Positions 61,248 to 64,000 of a stretch of DNA of 64,000 bases are shown here, in pieces. The notes under the pieces were generated by a model. That model made no database searches. It was not told the DNA's origin and was given only the letters and a program-made list of their open reading frames with translations. The stretch is from Deltaproteobacteria bacterium. Lineage in GTDB: Bacteria; Desulfobacterota; Desulfobacteria; Desulfobacterales; C00003060. The stretch covers positions 1 to 64,000 of the forward strand of contig QMMN01000009.1 of the NCBI GenBank assembly GCA_003647275.1, written 5' to 3'. The translations under genes and the position numbers were made by a program. Position 1 is the first letter of the stretch. The number at the start of each line of letters is the position of its first letter.

Positions 61248-62603
61248 ATGAAACATGATCGTACTTACACAGAAACTGCAGGCCTTGTCTGGATGGCCCT
61301 CTGTTGTCTTGTTTGGGCCTTGCTCGGCTGGCCCTGGCCCTGTCAAGCCGAAGAACCCAGCCAGACCTTTACCTTAAAATCGAGTATTGAATATGCTCTT
61401 AAGCATAACACGCAGGTCCTTACCTCCAAAGAAGAAGTCGTGACGGCCGAGGCAAACAAGAAAAAACAGTTCTCAGAATTTCTGCCCAAACTAAGCGCTA
61501 ATTACACATACAAGCGGTTGGACGAAGAGAAAAAGGGCTCCACTGGTGCTGTCACAAGCCCAGAGAATTTGTACAGCTTTACGGCAACCCTTGATCAACC
61601 CATCTTCTCGGGCTTTTCTATATGGACCGAATATCAAATCTCTGCCTTGGGCCTCGATGTGGCAAAACTCCTCGAACAGCAAGCCCGCCAGGATCTCGTC
61701 TTGAAGGTCAAGAGGGCCTACTTTGAGCTTCTTCAAATGGAAAAGCTCGAAAAGGTTGCCCAACAGGCTGTAACCCAGCTGACAGCCCATGCTGCGGTCG
61801 CCAGGAATTTTTATGAAGTCGGGATGATACCCAGAAACGATCTCCTCAAGGCAGAGGTGGAACTGGCCAATGCCAAGCAAGACCTTGTCGTGGCAAAGAA
61901 TAACGTTCAAGTGGCAAAATCTCGATTCAATACCCTCCTTAAACGTCCTATTGATGCCCCTGTGGCCATAGAAGATGTGATGACTTATGAGCCTTTCACC
62001 CAGGCATATCAAGATTGTGTCGAAACAGCCCTGAAACAAAGATCCGAGATAAAAATTGCCGATCTTGAGGTGGAGACAGCGGAAAAGAACGTGAAATTGA
62101 CCCAAAAGGGTTACTATCCGTCAATAGACCTTCAGGGAAACTATTATAAAAAGGGCGACAACCCGGGGGTGGACGGAGGAGACGGCATCGCCGATAGGGA
62201 CGAATGGGATGTTGTGGCCACGGCTTCATGGACCTTCTGGGAGTGGGGAAAGACCCGGTACAGAGTTAAGGAAAAATTGAGTCGGCTGGCACAGGCGAGG
62301 TACAACAAGACAGAGATTAGGGACCAGATCCGGCAGGAGGTGAAAGAGGCCTATCTTAGGGTGAAAGAATCAGAACAAAACATCCTGACGGTGCAAAAGG
62401 CTGTGGAACAGGCCCGAGAAAATTTTAGGATAAGCGAAGAACGGTATAAGGAACAAGTCGCGACATCCACCGAGGTTCTAGACGCCCAGACCCTTCTCAC
62501 AAAGACCCAGACCAACCATTTCAATGCCTTGAGCAGGTTTCACATATCAAAGGCAGAGCTTGACAGGGCAATGGGGCTTAAGGTCACGCTGATCCAGCCG
62601 TAG
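61248..62603 (+). CDS. TolC-family outer-membrane efflux channel
   Basis: A 451-residue outer-membrane protein with signal peptide ending PCQAEE. It has the two-repeat TolC plan: helices FTLKSSIEYALKHNTQVL and FLPKLSANYTYKR, strand region, coiled coils, then a second repeat (KGYYPSIDLQGNYYKKG, ATASWTFWEWGKTRYRVKEK, REAYLRVKESEQN-like). It may pair with an RND or ABC exporter; the HlyD/Ybh exporter at 6.7-11.8 kb is a possible partner. AAGGAGGTAA precedes the ATG at 61248; the frame upstream is ignored. Confidence 0.92.
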   Translation: MKHDRTYTETAGLVWMALCCLVWALLGWPWPCQAEEPSQTFTLKSSIEYALKHNTQVLTSKEEVVTAEANKKKQFSEFLPKLSANYTYKRLDEEKKGSTGAVTSPENLYSFTATLDQPIFSGFSIWTEYQISALGLDVAKLLEQQARQDLVLKVKRAYFELLQMEKLEKVAQQAVTQLTAHAAVARNFYEVGMIPRNDLLKAEVELANAKQDLVVAKNNVQVAKSRFNTLLKRPIDAPVAIEDVMTYEPFTQAYQDCVETALKQRSEIKIADLEVETAEKNVKLTQKGYYPSIDLQGNYYKKGDNPGVDGGDGIADRDEWDVVATASWTFWEWGKTRYRVKEKLSRLAQARYNKTEIRDQIRQEVKEAYLRVKESEQNILTVQKAVEQARENFRISEERYKEQVATSTEVLDAQTLLTKTQTNHFNALSRFHISKAELDRAMGLKVTLIQP

Positions 62604-62688
62604 GAAGAGAAAGATGGGGTACACGTTGTTCGATCAGATCACCGAGCGGCCGCTTGCCCTGAAAAGCCCCCTTTCATAAGGTCAGGCA

Positions 62689-62716
62689 TTGTAATCTTTC
62701 CAATTTATGATATATT
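62689..62716 (+). promoter_or_regulatory. Possible promoter of the CtpA-type gene
   Basis: TTGTAA at 62689-62694, a 16-bp spacer and TATATT at 62711-62716, 200 bases before the protease ATG. The rest of 62604-62916 shows no gene. Confidence 0.4.
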
Positions 62717-62916
62717 AAACAAAAAACACCGTTGCTAATGATCGTATGTTTTCGATCTGATTTTGCTGTTTACTACGTTAAACAGGCTTTTCAACTGCAA
62801 CACGACCATTCATGCTTTTACAAAGCTGGTCTCGCGGTGCGCAGGAGACCCATCTGGTGAAAAAGGTACCAGCCGACAGGCTCCAGCCATTTCACAAAAT
62901 CAGCGATGGAGGGTTC

Positions 62917-64000
62917 ATGAGACAATTAGTAAGACGACACAAGGCAATCCTTGGGGGACTGCTGCTTTTCTCAGCCATGCTTTGGGTGAGCATCAGCGGG
63001 GTTCATCAACACCTGTTGGCCGGTACGGATAAGACCTATGAAGAGCTTAAGGTTTTTAGTGACGTTCTTGATATCATAGAAAAAAACTACGTGGACCCAG
63101 TAGACTCAAAAAAGCTCATCCAGGGTGCAATCCGCGGGATGATAAGCTCTCTTGATCCCCACTCTGCGTTTTTGTTGCCCCAATCATTCAAAGAACTTCA
63201 GATAGAAACCAAGGGGGAGTTCAGCGGCATTGGTATTGTAATTACCATACAAGACAACGTGGTTACGGTTGTCTCTCCGATCGAGGACTCACCGGCCTAC
63301 AAGGCAGGCATAAAGGCTGGGGATCAAATCATCAAGGTAGACGGGGAAGAGACCCAGAACATGATGTTGTGGGAAGCCGTCAAGAAGATGCGCGGGAAAA
63401 AGGGCACCTCCGTGGTCATTACGATCAGGCGAAAAGGACAACCCGAGCCCATGGATTTCACCATTGTTCGGGACATCATCCCCCTGGAGAGTGTGCGGTC
63501 CCATCTGCTCCGTCCCGGCTACGGCTACGTTCGGATTACGAACTTCAGGGAGAATACCGCTGATGATGTGAACAAGGCCTTAAGGCGTCTGGAATCCGAC
63601 GAAACACCTTTGAAAGGACTGATTTTGGACCTTCGTGATAACCCCGGGGGCCTCCTCGATCAAGCAGTCAAGGTGGCTGACATCTTTTTGGACAAAGGGA
63701 AAATTGTTTCGATCAAGGGAAGGGTAAAGGCCCACTCAAAGGTCTACACGGCTCATCCTGATAAGGATAAACACCCGTATCCCCTTGTGCTCCTGATCAA
63801 TGCGGGGAGCGCAAGCGCATCAGAGATCGTGGCCGGGGCGTTGCAGGATCACGGCCGTGCCTTGGTGCTAGGGACAAGCTCGTTTGGAAAGGGATCGGTT
63901 CAAACGGTAGAGCCGCTACGCGATGGCTCTGGCTTGAAACTCACCATCGCCCGGTATTACACCCCAAAGGGTCACGCAATACAGACTCGAGGGATTGTGC
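62917..64000 (+). CDS. ctpA: S41 C-terminal processing protease (CtpA-type), partial
   Basis: The first 361 residues of a periplasmic serine protease; the window ends before the stop. An N-terminal anchor (AILGGLLLFSAMLWVSIS) is followed by SSLDPHSAFL, a PDZ domain (IEDSPAYKAGIKAGDQIIKV) and the protease core. LILDLRDNPGGLLDQAV, the catalytic serine in NAGSASASEIVAG and the lysine in FGKGSVQTV make the Ser/Lys dyad. TGGAGGG precedes the ATG. It trims C-termini of envelope proteins. Confidence 0.94.
   Translation, partial: MRQLVRRHKAILGGLLLFSAMLWVSISGVHQHLLAGTDKTYEELKVFSDVLDIIEKNYVDPVDSKKLIQGAIRGMISSLDPHSAFLLPQSFKELQIETKGEFSGIGIVITIQDNVVTVVSPIEDSPAYKAGIKAGDQIIKVDGEETQNMMLWEAVKKMRGKKGTSVVITIRRKGQPEPMDFTIVRDIIPLESVRSHLLRPGYGYVRITNFRENTADDVNKALRRLESDETPLKGLILDLRDNPGGLLDQAVKVADIFLDKGKIVSIKGRVKAHSKVYTAHPDKDKHPYPLVLLINAGSASASEIVAGALQDHGRALVLGTSSFGKGSVQTVEPLRDGSGLKLTIARYYTPKGHAIQTRGIV

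Overview
The window is a bacterial chromosome segment of moderate GC. The mix of genes points to an anaerobic Desulfobacterota (deltaproteobacterial) lineage: two large multihaem c-type cytochromes, a cytochrome c maturation operon with a Cys-type CcmE, a two-subunit 2-oxoacid:ferredoxin oxidoreductase, a tungstate transporter and an anaerobic-type haem-degradation radical SAM protein. This is inferred from gene content; there is no rRNA or dsr gene in the window to confirm it.

Layout. 1-1.6 kb: a response regulator/diguanylate cyclase and two serine tRNAs. 2.3-5.3 kb: a helicase fused to an exonuclease domain, resembling MrfA and MrfB in one chain. 5.5-11.9 kb: a TetR-controlled HlyD/ABC exporter (cecR-ybhGFSR type) between inverted 22-bp repeats. 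12-13.4 kb: small and broken genes. 13.7-16.3 kb: korAB. 16.5-27.4 kb: mixed housekeeping and accessory genes (a Yip1-like protein, UPF0182, a two-ORF RdgC, SlyD-like FKBP, HutW-like, GNAT, NadE with a DUF1152 protein). 27.6-30.3 kb: polA.

30.6-49.4 kb is the most striking part. A ccmABCDEF operon on the minus strand is divergent from a plus-strand run of ten genes: two NHL propellers, a seven-bladed YVTN lipoprotein, a 727-residue putative outer-membrane beta-barrel with a discoidin-like insert, three CsgG/LpoB-like envelope proteins, a SurA-type chaperone, a 26-haem lipoprotein and a 16-haem secreted cytochrome. Together these look like a machine for moving electrons across the outer membrane, next to the genes that attach its haems. 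The functional reading is inference; the gene types and haem counts are read directly.

49.5-64 kb: a CarS-like cytidylyltransferase paired with a radical SAM protein, a tungstate transporter (tupABC), a TSUP permease, FtsH, a J-domain protein, PyrE, a TolC-type channel and the start of a CtpA-type protease that runs off the end.

Non-coding structure is unusually rich. One family of palindromic intergenic repeats occurs at least seven times, in one copy with its core flipped relative to its flank. A second short hairpin family occurs three times. Several gene relics (recombinase, AAA/DUF4143, CBS) lie in the gaps.
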